Positions 10,501-18,818 of a stretch of 64,000 nucleotides of DNA are shown here, piece by piece. Numbering within the stretch: position 1 is the first letter of the stretch; each line of letters opens with the position of its first letter. The translations under genes and the position numbers were made by a program. This DNA comes from Methylococcales bacterium (lineage in GTDB: Bacteria; Pseudomonadota; Gammaproteobacteria; Methylococcales; Methylomonadaceae), in contig JAPLRZ010000030.1 of the NCBI GenBank assembly GCA_026398895.1, positions 1 through 64,000 of the forward strand. Direction: 5' to 3'. The notes under the pieces are model-generated. The model was not told the DNA's origin. It searched no databases and was given only the letters and a program-made list of their open reading frames with translations.

Positions 10501-11567
10501 CAAAACCGATGGCTAACGAGTACCAAGACTATTGCAAACAAGCCTTACAAGGTACGTCATGGTTGATTGCATTGGGTTTATTGCAATTGCTAGGGCATGG
10601 CATATTGATTCAACAAACGGTTATGGCAGGCGGGTCACCAAACTGGCTATTAGCACCTTTTGACGCGCTTGCAGCATTCAGCACGGGGATGATTATCAGC
10701 ATAATCGGACTGCGTCATGTTCGATACACCCCCGATTCCAAATGGCTATATGGCATCGTCATATTGATTGGCACGTTAGTTTTTTATGGGCGTTTATTAT
10801 GGTTAGGCGCGGATTCACCCACTTTATGGGATACGGCTGGACTTATCGCTTGTGCCTATATTTTGTTTTTCTTACAAGGCTTATTTCCTTCCAAACCGCT
10901 GTACAACATGGCATTACTGATGCCTGTTCTGGCATTATTCACTGTGCTACATTTGGAAAAATCCGAAACCAGCATGACTTTAATCGTCACGGGATTGTTG
11001 TATGTCATGATGCGTCGTCATAACCAACAAAAAATCCCCTTATATATGGCGTTACTTGCCTTTAACGCGGGAGTCTATTTGTGGATACCTAGCCTAGCGA
11101 AAGATAGCGAACTCTTTCAGGTTTATGTGATTCCAGCGGCATTGAGTGTTTTAATGTTGCTACATTTACATAGCCGTGAATTAAAACCTAGCGTATTAAT
11201 GGGCAGTCGTTTAGCGGCAATCAGTAGTATTTATGCTTGCGCTACCGCTGATGTTTTTTTGCGTGACCAACAAAATATTATTGTCTTTATATTGGCAATG
11301 GGGCTGAGTATAGCGGGCATTCTACTTGGTATCGCACTAAGAACACGCGCATTTTTATATGCAGGCGTTAGCTTTTTACTATTAAATGTTATCGGACAAG
11401 CTCTACTCTTTTACTCAAAACAAGGGCTAGAACCACTAAATATAGCAATTGTCCTCATGGTGATGGGAACTGCTATCCTCGGTTTCATGTATTGGTTTGA
11501 GGACAAAAAAGTCGCAATATTACAGCGCATTAATGTCATTCAAGCTGAAATGCAGACGTGGGAATAA
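4584..11567 (+). CDS. Giant polytopic membrane protein (2327 aa), function unknown
   Basis: I do not recognise a named family. A first hydrophobic helix (residues about 2-35) is followed by a hydrophilic, partly helical, Glu/Thr-rich region up to about residue 300. From there almost the whole chain to about residue 2300 is made of consecutive hydrophobic helices, by eye well over forty. It ends with a short charged tail. Residues about 1200-1700 contain an internal duplication: LWLENS is followed by a MSLLS block, an IRGFAS block and a (Y/F)SEWT(V/I)EP block, then the set recurs about 223 residues later, and a third partial copy begins at FSWLSAFAFTAAG. The gene follows pspA by 14 bp, so co-transcription is likely. 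A perfect hairpin lies 34 bp past the stop. Large multi-helix bacterial proteins of the DUF2339/DUF2157 kind look similar in organisation, but I see no decisive motif. Real gene with high confidence, function unassigned. Confidence 0.85.
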   Translation: MNWFFIAIVVILLFKAPTFGIVGAIAYAIYWFIRNSSEPVNHENELSNQTRTHDSSALRAGDLADLVLLRLELQALVKRGVINSEQQADLSELIDGLCTDYLADLAAVRDNALWRKHRDDAWDLLNQSTDTPLGLPPWRFAKYQEAETVATTPPNFSDPITLPTPNETQTASFVTETEADLSANVQQNKQTTSFTVAEIPLPVTPLANELIQATPASLIIETDFSTSINPFAADKNNDAIISEQVATFAIDEADHSLEPPHQTAIPKANKPEPTLNQYAWKPHEPSRLERVLKTVSGWHSMAVPFLAQNIGWFIGVFCFIAGSMFLVHYSKGYASNLIAFFALFIFTLALLFGGYRLRHKRPELEVSSYVIFILSLLLIPLTNITGTKLLISSDTLGLKFFSGLLVFAELGVFYIAVTLVSGLMDRSLQQGLPKFFLALTATQLLQVLLLGLPSSWQVQVLVISHLLIFALLSTGIYLFANQWLHSIFIDRHKISCVAAGTLIYAAVVSFAFITIGNNIALPAGYYGFFLMLLCLLLFFIDTQLKQWTEQYTYLSRFSFLVYGLSILALCLVAQHPIAIPTLVLAIAIYAYIVWCYLTLTPLTILLACYFWLYGSLVLQHLPDSWHFLASLPILLSLYIAAQWALNKRQSAYLALIVYRVLYGLLAVLTVWSLSQSEQGLLAMTTAITAGVLLYYALKSAPVAIFTSYSIIDTVSINRYQNLLNSHWFYTIPVLGAVTVFYTPPLIGEAQFSFGLLLLAGFWAYIGLRSFFKAHSTSETTPIEQRLNSALLSVLVGVLLLWMVTENVQRVAPLFLAGIIMCWLSYQLLARWLFYLALLVCTLAYLPLKALYFQTPSGLATMLMGIGIWCWLWFIERQESSELMALKREQVTQKIALLPSCRLLGRYRLPSPTLLFRDVINAPLEQVMCLLWLLGITTLVSRLLANQLSYPWLAAVFFAGLFSLLLIARYLLIKLLPVPIALVLGAVLMMLKFWGLNTDGLLLASALFALTFWQVVNYSLTQAFFIKLVNTFNPALPNEIQHIGKITHHSAFFIVLASVILQLLNVADTHSFILLLTLITTAGFLWLSDRVYQQLIVRYWVLGFSVLAGIELVSMTLYPFAWQALTTDSYAALLFMLLSLAVGVLVVTPTTSYTKPAAVTAISLVFFGIFLQIQHVINLSSSVITPLDYTVLFLAGFSLLLANAKHKWAVCNFSAFMTLVVAVLWLENSVFHAQQPFSLWLDTQTFPDLWLTLGLLSLAMSLLSRNLRFTQKVDVCYLPPLNTVATINFVWALLGTLTLFFAHKPELLAWSFACLLLALFSLTKNRTGAEQIRGFASATLLTLIVFSLLPSFSQTATVIMGYALWCCASFVLPSFNKRFSEWTVEPIFFPYLGFLLVIFSYGLQSFNEFSAGIYCLELSVYSLLMLRYSRGMVFSWLATLTFTAAVLWLENSLIHTNQSLNLSFGKQTIIDFVDVWWCLGLISLVMSLLSHKLKSVPKWAGIYCLPLSSVATLCFTGSLLGTLTLFFMSAGQANLLAGLLLMLLVAVFPLSKDSSDAAQIRGFASAWLSTLVAFSLLPTNLDSFELQTATVLFGYTLWLVATLLLPRFNQRYSEWTIEPNDFPWLGLLLVVFSGCSGCWWGEFIVFTAGNIYCLTGGFCPATFFQFITFNVSIYCLTLSVYCLLMLRYSSGVIFSWLSAFAFTAAGIAFNVDNESLPINLLLWGNLQLLLATFWQRKGEKLAERWQWQSPPLAQAFAYSTQFVFIFLLLLSTIVFGFALVAGIESPITTWKLLPNGFLLSLSLLHLLWVRFSSFSLHSFIYSLFILCGAIYFTYLNTLFQLPLLLALWSFLLLGASKIRIAYHTKEIASALSYWLRASVILATLALLTYSENTLSELILSLAMVAGLSAVLGGKNTYSPWLLIAILECLLLLHGWVFLLVGHTSQTLALLLPWYALQNTLLAVLSMWFLNRLLAKPMANEYQDYCKQALQGTSWLIALGLLQLLGHGILIQQTVMAGGSPNWLLAPFDALAAFSTGMIISIIGLRHVRYTPDSKWLYGIVILIGTLVFYGRLLWLGADSPTLWDTAGLIACAYILFFLQGLFPSKPLYNMALLMPVLALFTVLHLEKSETSMTLIVTGLLYVMMRRHNQQKIPLYMALLAFNAGVYLWIPSLAKDSELFQVYVIPAALSVLMLLHLHSRELKPSVLMGSRLAAISSIYACATADVFLRDQQNIIVFILAMGLSIAGILLGIALRTRAFLYAGVSFLLLNVIGQALLFYSKQGLEPLNIAIVLMVMGTAILGFMYWFEDKKVAILQRINVIQAEMQTWE
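8200..9720 (+). repeat. Intragenic duplication in the giant membrane protein
   Basis: Two related blocks of about 669 bp: the codons for LWLENS start at 8250 and again at 8919, with matching MSLLS, RGFAS, LPSFNKRFSEWT / LPRFNQRYSEWT and LLMLRYS segments in the same order. A third partial copy starts near 9625 (LLMLRYSSGVIFSWLS). The third junction carries an extra insertion (about 9480-9600) that itself repeats the short motif IYCLT. DNA identity is moderate, so the duplication is old rather than recent. Confidence 0.75.
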
Positions 11568-11600
11568 TTGAGACTGGACAGAAAAATTAAGCCATCCAAA

Positions 11601-11630
11601 AAATAGTATCCCTAAAAAGGGATACTATTT
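11601..11630. terminator. Perfect 13-bp hairpin between convergent genes
   Basis: AAATAGTATCCCT (11601-11613), loop AAAA, AGGGATACTATTT (11618-11630). The arms are exact complements and the flanks are A-rich on the left and T-containing on the right, so it can serve both the giant membrane-protein gene (plus) and ahcY (minus, ending at 11640). Bidirectional intrinsic terminator by position and structure. Confidence 0.85.
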
Positions 11631-11639
11631 GTGCTGTGC

Positions 11640-12929
11640 TTAGTAACGATAATGATCGGCTTTATAAGGACCTTCAACAGGAACGTTGATATAAGCCGCT
11701 TGTTCTGTAGTTAATTGCGTTAACTGCACACCAATTTGCGCTAAATGCGCACGCGCTACTTTTTCGTCTAATATCTTAGGCAAAATGTAGACTTTATTTT
11801 CATAGCTTGAAGCATTGCTCCACAATTCCATCTGCGCTAATACTTGGTTACAGAATGAATTGGACATCACGAAGCTAGGATGACCTGTGCCACAACCTAA
11901 GTTGACTAAACGACCTTCTGCCAGAATGATTAAGCGTTTGCCGTCAGGGAAGATGACGTGATCGACTTGGGGTTTAATGTTTTCCCAAGTGTATTGACGT
12001 AAAGACGCGATTTCAATTTCCGCATCAAAATGTCCAATATTGCAAACGATAGCTTGGTCACGCATCGCCAATAAGTGGGCGTGGGTGATGATGCTGAAGT
12101 TGCCTGTTGCGGTAACAAAAATGTTAGCAATCGGTGCTGCTTCTTCCATCGTGACAACGCGATAACCTTCCATTGCCGCTTGTAATGCACAAATCGGGTC
12201 AATTTCAGTAATTAACACGGTTGCACCTAAGCCGCGTAATGATTGCGCACAACCTTTACCGACATCACCGTAACCGCACACAACCGCGATTTTGCCCGCT
12301 ATCATTACGTCAGTAGCGCGTTTGATACCATCAACTAACGACTCGCGGCAACCGTACAGGTTGTCGAATTTAGATTTAGTGACTGAGTCGTTGACGTTGA
12401 ATGCAGGAACGACCAATGTGCCTTTAGCAACACGTTCATATAAACGCAATACGCCAGTAGTGGTTTCTTCGGATAAGCCTTTAACATCCGCCATTAATTC
12501 AGGGAATTTATCGGACATCATGTTGGTTAAATCACCACCATCATCCAGAATCATGTTGGGTCTCCAACCATCTGGCGCGATGATGGTTTGTTCGATACAC
12601 CAATCCGCTTCTTCTTCGGTTTCGCCTTTCCACGCAAATACAGGAATACCTGCCGCTGCCATTGCTGCCGCCGCGTGGTCTTGAGTAGAGAAAATGTTGC
12701 AGGATGACCAGCGCACGGTTGCACCCAATGCAGTTAGAGTTTCAATCAGCACGGCTGTTTGAATGGTCATGTGTAAACAGCCCGCAATGCGTGCGTCTTT
12801 TAACGGTTGTGCCGCACCAAATTCTTCGCGTAATGCCATTAAGCCTGGCATTTCGGTTTCGGCGATGTTGATTTCTTTGCGACCCCAATCAGCTAGGGCT
12901 AGGTCGGCTACTTTGTAATCTTGGGTCAT
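11640..12929 (-). CDS. ahcY: Adenosylhomocysteinase (S-adenosyl-L-homocysteine hydrolase)
   Basis: Cytoplasmic NAD-dependent enzyme that splits S-adenosylhomocysteine to adenosine and homocysteine, completing the methyl cycle that begins with MetK. Landmarks: substrate region [12 protein letters not shown] (about 50-61), [12 protein letters not shown] (about 104-115), NAD-binding Rossmann loop CGYGDVGKG (218-226) and the conserved C-terminal YKADHYRY. At 429 residues it is the compact form without the long insertion found in some bacterial enzymes. Start ATG at 12929 gives [20 protein letters not shown], the expected N-terminus. metK lies upstream on the same strand, separated by 124 bp carrying a palindromic repeat, so joint transcription is likely. 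I found no recognisable SAH or SAM riboswitch in the gap. Confidence 0.97.
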   Translation of the reverse strand: MTQDYKVADLALADWGRKEINIAETEMPGLMALREEFGAAQPLKDARIAGCLHMTIQTAVLIETLTALGATVRWSSCNIFSTQDHAAAAMAAAGIPVFAWKGETEEEADWCIEQTIIAPDGWRPNMILDDGGDLTNMMSDKFPELMADVKGLSEETTTGVLRLYERVAKGTLVVPAFNVNDSVTKSKFDNLYGCRESLVDGIKRATDVMIAGKIAVVCGYGDVGKGCAQSLRGLGATVLITEIDPICALQAAMEGYRVVTMEEAAPIANIFVTATGNFSIITHAHLLAMRDQAIVCNIGHFDAEIEIASLRQYTWENIKPQVDHVIFPDGKRLIILAEGRLVNLGCGTGHPSFVMSNSFCNQVLAQMELWSNASSYENKVYILPKILDEKVARAHLAQIGVQLTQLTTEQAAYINVPVEGPYKADHYRY

Positions 12930-12949
12930 GGTTTGTCTCGATAGATATT

Positions 12950-13046
12950 ATGTAGGTTGGGTTAGGCAATAGCCGTAACCCAACACGATTATGGGGCAAT
13001 GTTGGGTTACGCTGCTCGACAAGCTCACAGCTAACCCAGCCTACGG
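12950..13046. repeat. Palindromic intergenic repeat (GTAGGTTGGGTTA type)
   Basis: Between metK and ahcY, TGTAGGTTGGGTTAGGC and CCGTAACCCAACA are followed by AATGTTGGGTTACGC and GCTAACCCAGCCTACGG. The outer arms (GTAGGTTGGGTTAG... / ...CTAACCCAGCCTAC) and the inner arms (TAACCCAACA / TGTTGGGTTA) are complementary, giving a nested stem-loop. Related elements lie near 52.84, 58.60 and 61.83 kb. Likely a REP-type non-autonomous element. Confidence 0.7.
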
Positions 13047-13053
13047 TAGATGA

Positions 13054-14220
13054 TTAAATACCAGCGGCCGATTTTAATTCGTCAACTTTGTCAGTTTTTT
13101 CCCAACTAAAGCTGTCTTCATTACGTCCAAAATGCCCATACGCGGCAGTCGGTAAGTAGATTGGTCTTAACAAGTCCAGTTGTGCAATTAAGCCTTTAGG
13201 TCTTAAATCAAACACATCACGAATAATCTGCACTAAGCGATCTTCGGAAATTTTGCCTGTACCGAAGGTTTCAACGGTGATTGAAGTGGGTTCAGCAACG
13301 CCAATCGCGTAAGACACTTGAATCTCACAACGCTCTGCAAGTTCTGCGGCAACAATATTTTTTGCTACATAACGTGCCATGTAAGCGGCTGAACGGTCTA
13401 CTTTTGAGGGGTCTTTGCCAGAAAACGCACCGCCGCCGTGTCTTGCCATACCGCCGTAGGTATCAACGATGATTTTACGACCTGTTAAACCACAGTCGCC
13501 CACAGGGCCACCGATGATAAATTGACCCGTTGGGTTGATAAAGTATTTAGTGTCTTTGTGTAGCCATTCTTTAGGTAAAACGTGCAGGATGATGTCATCC
13601 ATGACCGCTTCATGTAAGGATTTAGCACTGATTTCAGGTGAATGCTGCGTAGATAACACCACTGCATCAATCGCAACAGGTTTGTTATTTTCATAGCGGA
13701 ATGTGATTTGGCTTTTTGCATCAGGACGTAACCAAGGCAAAGTTTTATTTTTACGCACTTCGGCTTGACGTTGTACCAATAAATGCGAGTAAGTAATCGG
13801 AGCTGGCATGAACACGTCAGTTTCATTGCTGGCATAACCAAACATTAAACCTTGATCGCCTGCACCTTGTTCATGGTTTTCACCTTCATCAACACCCATT
13901 GCAATATCAGCCGATTGTTTACCAATCGCGTTTAATACCGCGCAACTATTGCCATCAAAACCAATTTCGCCGTTATCGTAACCGATTTCACAAACGACTT
14001 TACGCACTAGGGCTTCAAAATCAACCCACGCGCTAGTGGTGATTTCACCCGCTAACACTACCATGCCTGTCTTGACTAAGGTTTCACACGCAACGCGTGA
14101 TTTGGGGTCTTGTGCTAACAGTGCATCAAGTACCGCATCAGAAATTTGATCCGCGACTTTGTCGGGATGCCCTTCTGAAACAGATTCGGATGTAAAACTA
14201 AAATTATCGCTCACACTCAT
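13054..14220 (-). CDS. metK: S-adenosylmethionine synthase
   Basis: Makes S-adenosylmethionine from methionine and ATP in the cytoplasm. 388 residues from the chosen ATG, close to the E. coli enzyme. Signatures: [20 protein letters not shown] (9-28), [12 protein letters not shown] (about 120), and the glycine-rich active-site loop [20 protein letters not shown] chose the ATG at 14220 (MSVSDNFSF) because it matches family N-termini. An in-frame TTG nine bases upstream (14229) is possible but adds only three residues. AGAGG sits immediately before the ATG, an unusually short spacing. Upstream on the same strand are tRNA-Ile2 and rpoD, separated by a hairpin. ahcY follows, so SAM synthesis and SAH recycling are physically paired. 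Confidence 0.96.
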   Translation of the reverse strand: MSVSDNFSFTSESVSEGHPDKVADQISDAVLDALLAQDPKSRVACETLVKTGMVVLAGEITTSAWVDFEALVRKVVCEIGYDNGEIGFDGNSCAVLNAIGKQSADIAMGVDEGENHEQGAGDQGLMFGYASNETDVFMPAPITYSHLLVQRQAEVRKNKTLPWLRPDAKSQITFRYENNKPVAIDAVVLSTQHSPEISAKSLHEAVMDDIILHVLPKEWLHKDTKYFINPTGQFIIGGPVGDCGLTGRKIIVDTYGGMARHGGGAFSGKDPSKVDRSAAYMARYVAKNIVAAELAERCEIQVSYAIGVAEPTSITVETFGTGKISEDRLVQIIRDVFDLRPKGLIAQLDLLRPIYLPTAAYGHFGRNEDSFSWEKTDKVDELKSAAGI

Positions 14221-14253
14221 ACCTCTCAATAAAAATAAATCTCAGATAGACAA

Positions 14254-14274
14254 AAGGCTGCATAAAGCAGCCTT
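14254..14274 (-). terminator. Hairpin after the tRNA gene
   Basis: AAGGCTGC (14254-14261), loop ATAAA, GCAGCCTT (14267-14274). On the minus strand the stem is followed by a short T-run (TTTTG). It lies just 3' of tRNA-Ile2 and upstream of metK, so it probably ends the tRNA transcript. The T-tract is weak, so some readthrough into metK is possible. Confidence 0.6.
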
Positions 14275-14284
14275 GTGTATTTAG

Positions 14285-14361
14285 TGGTGGGCCCTGTAGG
14301 ACTTGAACCTACGACCTGCCGATTATGAGTCGGACGCTCTAACCAACTGAGCTAAGGGCCC
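14285..14361 (-). tRNA. tRNA-Ile2 (anticodon CAU, CCA encoded)
   Basis: On the minus strand the cloverleaf reads GGGCCCTTAGCTCAGTTGG (acceptor and D arm), CCGACTCATAATCGG (anticodon stem-loop with CAT), GTAGGTTCAAGTCCTAC (T arm) and GGGCCCA plus CCA. The acceptor stem and D arm resemble the lysidine-modified tRNA-Ile2 type rather than elongator tRNA-Met. E. coli also carries ileX, a tRNA-Ile2 gene, near rpoD, which supports the isotype. A tRNA-Met assignment cannot be fully excluded from sequence alone. Confidence 0.92.
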
Positions 14362-14369
14362 TGCTTTCT

Positions 14370-16169
14370 TTATTCACCATCCAAAAAGCATCTTAGTTGC
14401 TCTGATCTGGAAGGATGTCTTAATTTTCTTAATGCTTTTGCTTCGATTTGACGGATGCGCTCACGCGTGACATCAAACTGTTTACCCACTTCCTCTAAAG
14501 TATGGTCGGTATTCATGTTAATACCAAAGCGCATTCTTAATACTTTAGCTTCTCTTGCTGTTAAACCAGCCAACACATTTTGTGTTGATTCGCGTAAACC
14601 CGCAATAGTAGCGGCTTCTACAGGGGATAATACTTTAGCATCTTCTATGAAATCTCCCAAATGTGAATCTTCATCATCACCTATTGGCGTTTCCATAGAA
14701 ATCGGCTCTTTAGCGATTTTCAATACCTTACGCACTTTGTCTTCAGGCATTTCCATACGCTCTGATAGTTCTTCTGGGGTTGCTTCCCGCCCCATTTCTT
14801 GCAAAATCTGCCGTGAAATACGATTCAACTTATTAATCGTTTCAATCATGTGTACGGGAATACGGATGGTTCGTGCTTGGTCAGCAATCGAACGGGTAAT
14901 CGCTTGGCGTATCCACCATGTCGCATACGTTGAGAACTTGTAACCACGACGGTATTCAAATTTATCAACGGCTTTCATTAAACCGATATTGCCTTCTTGA
15001 ATTAAATCTAAGAACTGCAAACCACGATTGGTATATTTTTTCGCAATCGAAATAACTAGCCTTAAGTTGGCTTCAATCATTTCTTTTTTAGCACGGCGGG
15101 CTTTGGCTTCACCGATAGACATACGGCGATTAATATCTTTCAATCCGCTGATGGTCAAGCCATATTGCGCTTCTATCTCAGCCAATATTTTCTGTGCTTT
15201 TCTTAATTCTTTTTCGCGTAATTTCAGATTTTCTGAATAGTCATGTCCGCTCAAGTGAGAATCTAACCATTCTGAACTGGATTCATGTTCTATAAACGTG
15301 GTGATAAAATCCTTACGCACCATTTTTGCTTCTTTAACAAAAATTTCGAGTATGAACTTTTCTTGTTCACGCACAGCGGCAACACCGTTAGGAATAATCC
15401 CTGTTAATTTTTTTAAATACTGCGGATTCCATTTAAATTCCATGAACAAGTCAGCTAACACTTCAAAAGCACGTTCTGTTTTATCACTGATATAGCCATG
15501 CTTTTTAATGGCGGCAGAAGCAACTTTGAGTTGCTTTCTTAGTGCCTCGACTTTTTCCTTAACTTCTTCTGGACTGAGTCCTTTCAGCTCATCTTCTGCC
15601 CCCGCCTCTTCAGCAATATCAGGTGCTTGAGTAGCTGCCAAATTTTCTGGCTCAGTTAAATCAACAAAACCCGATATTAAATCAGTTAGACGAATACCGC
15701 CTTCTTCCGTCGAAATAGAGTCAAAAGCTTCTAAAAAATCTTCAACAACCACACAGGATCTAGCGATTGCCTTCACTAATTGCTGCTGTCCTTCTTCGAT
15801 ACGCTTGGCAATTTTTAACTCATCCGCACGGGTTAATAGCTCTACCGAACCCATTTCACGCATATACATACGGACTGGATCAGTAGTTCTACCAAACTCG
15901 CTATCAACAGACGCTAAGGCGGCAACTTCTTCCGCATCTTCATCATCGGTGGTAACAGTCGCTGAATCGGTGATTAACGAATCTTCATCGGGGGCAACTT
16001 CGTGAACCTGAATACCCATCTCATTGATCATGCCAATGATGTCTTCAATTTGCTCAGGATCAACAATATCACTAGGTAAGTGATCGTTCACCTCGGCATA
16101 CGTCAGGTAACCCTGCATTTTGCCTTTAGCGATAAGTTGTTTAAGCTGAGACTGTTGTTCTTGATTCAT
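14370..16169 (-). CDS. rpoD: RNA polymerase primary sigma factor (sigma-70, RpoD)
   Basis: Housekeeping sigma factor. 599 residues: region 1.1 at the N-terminus ([20 protein letters not shown]), acidic linker about 60-85, region 1.2 beginning near [18 protein letters not shown] (about 96-115), a non-conserved region between 1.2 and 2, region 2 with [20 protein letters not shown] and [20 protein letters not shown] (-10 recognition), region 3, and region 4 with the helix-turn-helix [20 protein letters not shown] near the C-terminus. It is the last protein gene of the classic macromolecular-synthesis cluster. The intergenic gap to dnaG carries a TATAAT and a small hairpin, so rpoD probably has its own promoter besides readthrough. 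Confidence 0.98.
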   Translation of the reverse strand: MNQEQQSQLKQLIAKGKMQGYLTYAEVNDHLPSDIVDPEQIEDIIGMINEMGIQVHEVAPDEDSLITDSATVTTDDEDAEEVAALASVDSEFGRTTDPVRMYMREMGSVELLTRADELKIAKRIEEGQQQLVKAIARSCVVVEDFLEAFDSISTEEGGIRLTDLISGFVDLTEPENLAATQAPDIAEEAGAEDELKGLSPEEVKEKVEALRKQLKVASAAIKKHGYISDKTERAFEVLADLFMEFKWNPQYLKKLTGIIPNGVAAVREQEKFILEIFVKEAKMVRKDFITTFIEHESSSEWLDSHLSGHDYSENLKLREKELRKAQKILAEIEAQYGLTISGLKDINRRMSIGEAKARRAKKEMIEANLRLVISIAKKYTNRGLQFLDLIQEGNIGLMKAVDKFEYRRGYKFSTYATWWIRQAITRSIADQARTIRIPVHMIETINKLNRISRQILQEMGREATPEELSERMEMPEDKVRKVLKIAKEPISMETPIGDDEDSHLGDFIEDAKVLSPVEAATIAGLRESTQNVLAGLTAREAKVLRMRFGINMNTDHTLEEVGKQFDVTRERIRQIEAKALRKLRHPSRSEQLRCFLDGE

Positions 16170-16220
16170 TATTTACTCACTGAGTGCTTCGTTCAGATAT
16201 CCGACTACACTGAATCTGTC

Positions 16221-16226
16221 ATTATA
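16221..16226 (-). promoter_or_regulatory. Possible rpoD promoter (-10 TATAAT)
   Basis: On the minus strand TATAAT (complement of 16221-16226) lies 52 bp upstream of the rpoD ATG. No convincing -35 is seen at 16-18 bp spacing. Supported by a perfect -10 and by location only. Confidence 0.4.
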
Positions 16227-16245
16227 CTACACAATTCATTATTTT

Positions 16246-16260
16246 GCACTAGGATAGTGC
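16246..16260 (-). other. Small hairpin between dnaG and rpoD
   Basis: GCACTA (16246-16251), loop GGA, TAGTGC (16255-16260). No U-tract follows on the transcribed minus strand, so it is more likely an RNA processing or stability element, or a weak attenuator, than a full terminator. Confidence 0.4.
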
Positions 16261-16270
16261 TTTTATCAAT

Positions 16271-18013
16271 TCACTTTGTATTGAACAATTTTTGCAACTG
16301 TTCTTTTTCTTGTGGCGTTAGCCCTGTTGTTTCTAACTTTTTAAGTAACCATCGACGGTGGTCATCGATAGATTGCGCTAACAATTTATCTATCGCCCCC
16401 GAAAACTCTGCCGCTTCATTACTTGTTGGAATTTCCAATGGTAAATCTGCTAACTTTTTTATAATCGGCTCATCCGAATGTCCGCGATAATACTCTAACA
16501 AAGCCCCTGTATTAGCAGGTTTTTCATGCAAAATCGTTTGTAGAATGCTAGTAAACTTTTCTACACCCTCAAACTTTAAACAAGCCCAGTCAATTTCTCG
16601 TCGCTCAATAATTTCTATTAATTCGGGATTCTGAACTAATAGAGCCAACGCTAACCGTGGTAATGGCTGTCGTCCTCCCTGCTCTGGTCTTTGTTGCTGG
16701 TTTGGTTTTTGGCTAAGTGTAGCGGTATTTTCCAAAACATCGAGTTTGGTAAAACCCGATAAATTTTTGAGTCGCTCCAACATCATTTCTTTGAATATAC
16801 TCTCTGGTAATTTTTCCAGATACGGTTTAGCCTGACTGACCAATTGCGCTCGCCCTTCGGTTTCAGACAGATTAAGAGTGTTTTCAAAATGCCCAAAAAA
16901 ATAATCTGATAACGGTATAGCGGTTTGTACTTGTTCAGAAAATGCTTCAACACCTTGTTCTCGTACCAAAGAATCGGGGTCATGTTGTGCTGGCAAAGTC
17001 ATAATGCGACACGATTTACCGTCTTTTAAACTAGCAAACGCCGATTCCATTAATCGCCAAGCGGCTGTTTGTCCTGCATTATCGCCATCAAAGCAAAAAA
17101 CTAATTCTGAGGTAAAGCGAAACAGCAACTCCAAATGAGTACGAGATGCCGCTGTTCCTAATACCGCAACAGTATGATGAATACCAAATTGCGCTAAAGC
17201 AATGACATCCATATAGCCTTCAACAATCAAAATACGCTGTGGCTTTGAGTTTTTTGCTAACAACTCGTGCAAACCGTAAACTTCTTTGCCTTTGCTAAAT
17301 AGGGACGTTTCTGGCGAATTCAAGTATTTAGGTAAACTATCATCAAGAACACGCCCACCAAAACCGACAATTCTGCCGCGTCTGTCTCGAATTGGAAACA
17401 TCAGCCGACCACGAAAGCGACCGTAAACTTCGCCATTCTCGCTACGACCCAGTAGACCGCAATCCATTAAAACTTGCTGGTCAAAGCGTGTTAGTAATTC
17501 TTTCCACTGCACAGGCGCGTAACCGAGCATAAAATCATTGGCACAATCGCCGCTAATACTTCTGGCTTTTAAATAATCAGCAGCTTTTTTGCCTTCGGTG
17601 CTAGTGCGTAATTGCTGGACATACAAAGCGGTAACTTGCTCCATGATAGAATAAAGCTGGCTTAAATCTTGTTTTTTTGGTTCAGCTTGATAGGAAGCAG
17701 AAGCCGTTTCTCTAGGCACATCAATGCCGACAAAAGCAGCTAAATCTTCAACCGCTTCGATAAAATCGGAATGATTAAAGTCCATCAAAAAGCTGATGGC
17801 GTTGCCACTCGCACCGCAACCAAAACAGTGAAACATTTGCTTGTTGCGACTGACGGAAAAACTAGGGGATTTTTCGGTGTGGAATGGGCAGCGGGCGACA
17901 TAATTCGCGCCCGTTTTTTTGAGGGGAAGGTGCGAATCGATTAAATCGACTATATCAACCCGCACTAACAGTTCATTAATAAATTCGCGTGGAATTCTAC
18001 CCGACACGCTCAT
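16271..18013 (-). CDS. dnaG: DNA primase
   Basis: Makes RNA primers at the replication fork. 580 residues. N-terminal zinc-binding domain with CPFHTEKSPSFSVSRNKQMF and HCFGCG (about 42-67, CHC2 type). The catalytic TOPRIM domain shows ILIVEGYMDVIAL (conserved Glu) and CFDGDNAGQTAAWR (DxD). The C-terminal third is the less conserved DnaB-interacting helical domain. Start ATG at 18013 gives MSVSGRIPREFINELLVRVD, which matches family N-termini. It lies 12 bp downstream of the YqeY-like gene and upstream of rpoD, the conserved gene order of many gammaproteobacteria. Confidence 0.97.
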   Translation of the reverse strand: MSVSGRIPREFINELLVRVDIVDLIDSHLPLKKTGANYVARCPFHTEKSPSFSVSRNKQMFHCFGCGASGNAISFLMDFNHSDFIEAVEDLAAFVGIDVPRETASASYQAEPKKQDLSQLYSIMEQVTALYVQQLRTSTEGKKAADYLKARSISGDCANDFMLGYAPVQWKELLTRFDQQVLMDCGLLGRSENGEVYGRFRGRLMFPIRDRRGRIVGFGGRVLDDSLPKYLNSPETSLFSKGKEVYGLHELLAKNSKPQRILIVEGYMDVIALAQFGIHHTVAVLGTAASRTHLELLFRFTSELVFCFDGDNAGQTAAWRLMESAFASLKDGKSCRIMTLPAQHDPDSLVREQGVEAFSEQVQTAIPLSDYFFGHFENTLNLSETEGRAQLVSQAKPYLEKLPESIFKEMMLERLKNLSGFTKLDVLENTATLSQKPNQQQRPEQGGRQPLPRLALALLVQNPELIEIIERREIDWACLKFEGVEKFTSILQTILHEKPANTGALLEYYRGHSDEPIIKKLADLPLEIPTSNEAAEFSGAIDKLLAQSIDDHRRWLLKKLETTGLTPQEKEQLQKLFNTK

Positions 18014-18025
18014 TGGGGTAACAAA

Positions 18026-18478
18026 CTATCCAGCTAACGCTGCCTTAATTTTTTGACTGACTACAGACATATCAGCGCGACCTTGCATCGCTGTTTTCAA
18101 CAACGCCATCACTTTGCCCATATCTTTAATCGACTCAGCACCTGATTCAGCGACAGCCTCGCTGACCATCGTGTCGATTTCAGCTTCGGATAAGGCTTGC
18201 GGCATAAAATCTTGAATCACTAAAATTTCAGCTTCTTCGATTTCTGCCAAATCCATGCGATTGCCGTCTGTGAACTGACGGATTGATTCACGGCGTTGTT
18301 TGAGCATTTTATCGAGGACGGCAATAGTACGCTCGTTGTCTAGCGTAATGCGCTCATCGACTTCGATTTGCTTAACTGCTGCCAGCATCAAACGAATTAC
18401 ACCTAGCCTAGCTTTGTTGCCACCTTTCATGGCGGCTTTCATCTCATCCTTGAGTCGGTCTGTTAATAAATCTGTCAT
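18026..18478 (-). CDS. GatB/YqeY domain protein
   Basis: 150-residue protein beginning MTDLLTDRLKDEMKAAMKGG and containing RLGVIRLMLAAVKQIEVDER, the hallmark of the YqeY family, related to the tail domain of GatB. In GatB this fold helps bind tRNA; the role of the free-standing protein is not established. It sits 2 bp after rpsU and 12 bp before dnaG, the standard position of yqeY in the macromolecular-synthesis operon, so translational coupling is likely. Confidence 0.95.
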   Translation of the reverse strand: MTDLLTDRLKDEMKAAMKGGNKARLGVIRLMLAAVKQIEVDERITLDNERTIAVLDKMLKQRRESIRQFTDGNRMDLAEIEEAEILVIQDFMPQALSEAEIDTMVSEAVAESGAESIKDMGKVMALLKTAMQGRADMSVVSQKIKAALAG

Positions 18479-18480
18479 GA

Positions 18481-18714
18481 TTACAGCGCGGGGCGACCAC
18501 GACGTAAGTTTTTCAGTGCATAACGCTCACGCGCCAATTTTTTCAAATGACGTTTAACAGCCGCCGCACCTTTACGTTTACGTTCTGAAGTCGGTTTTTC
18601 ATAGAACTCACGACGACGGACTTCAGCTAACACACCCGCTTTTTCACAAGCGCGTTTGAAGCGACGAATAGCAATATCAAAAGGTTCGTTTTCTTTAAGT
18701 TTTACTGACGGCAT
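18481..18714 (-). CDS. rpsU: 30S ribosomal protein S21
   Basis: 77 residues, very basic. The core ([40 protein letters not shown]) is nearly the E. coli S21 sequence. The C-terminal tail ([12 protein letters not shown]) differs from E. coli and makes it a few residues longer. S21 binds the small subunit near the anti-Shine-Dalgarno region and promotes initiation. It is the first gene of the rpsU-yqeY-dnaG-rpoD cluster, with a good promoter just upstream. Confidence 0.97.
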   Translation of the reverse strand: MPSVKLKENEPFDIAIRRFKRACEKAGVLAEVRRREFYEKPTSERKRKGAAAVKRHLKKLARERYALKNLRRGRPAL

Positions 18715-18783
18715 TATAATTATTCCAATTATGTTAATATTTTAAGGGTGTGGAGTCTGTCCACTAAATAAACAGAACCCGTG

Positions 18784-18811
18784 ATTATACCTTTACTTTA
18801 TTAATATTCAA
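18784..18811 (-). promoter_or_regulatory. Sigma-70-type promoter of the rpsU operon
   Basis: On the minus strand TTGAAT (18806-18811), 16-bp spacer, TATAAT (18784-18789), about 70 bp upstream of the rpsU ATG. The -10 is perfect and the -35 has four consensus bases. It lies in the divergent gap with tsaD. Confidence 0.7.
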
Positions 18812-18818
18812 AAACTCA

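Noticed and set aside
12930-13053. SAH or SAM riboswitch upstream of ahcY
   Set aside because: The gap is occupied by a REP-type palindrome, and I could not find a riboswitch core.
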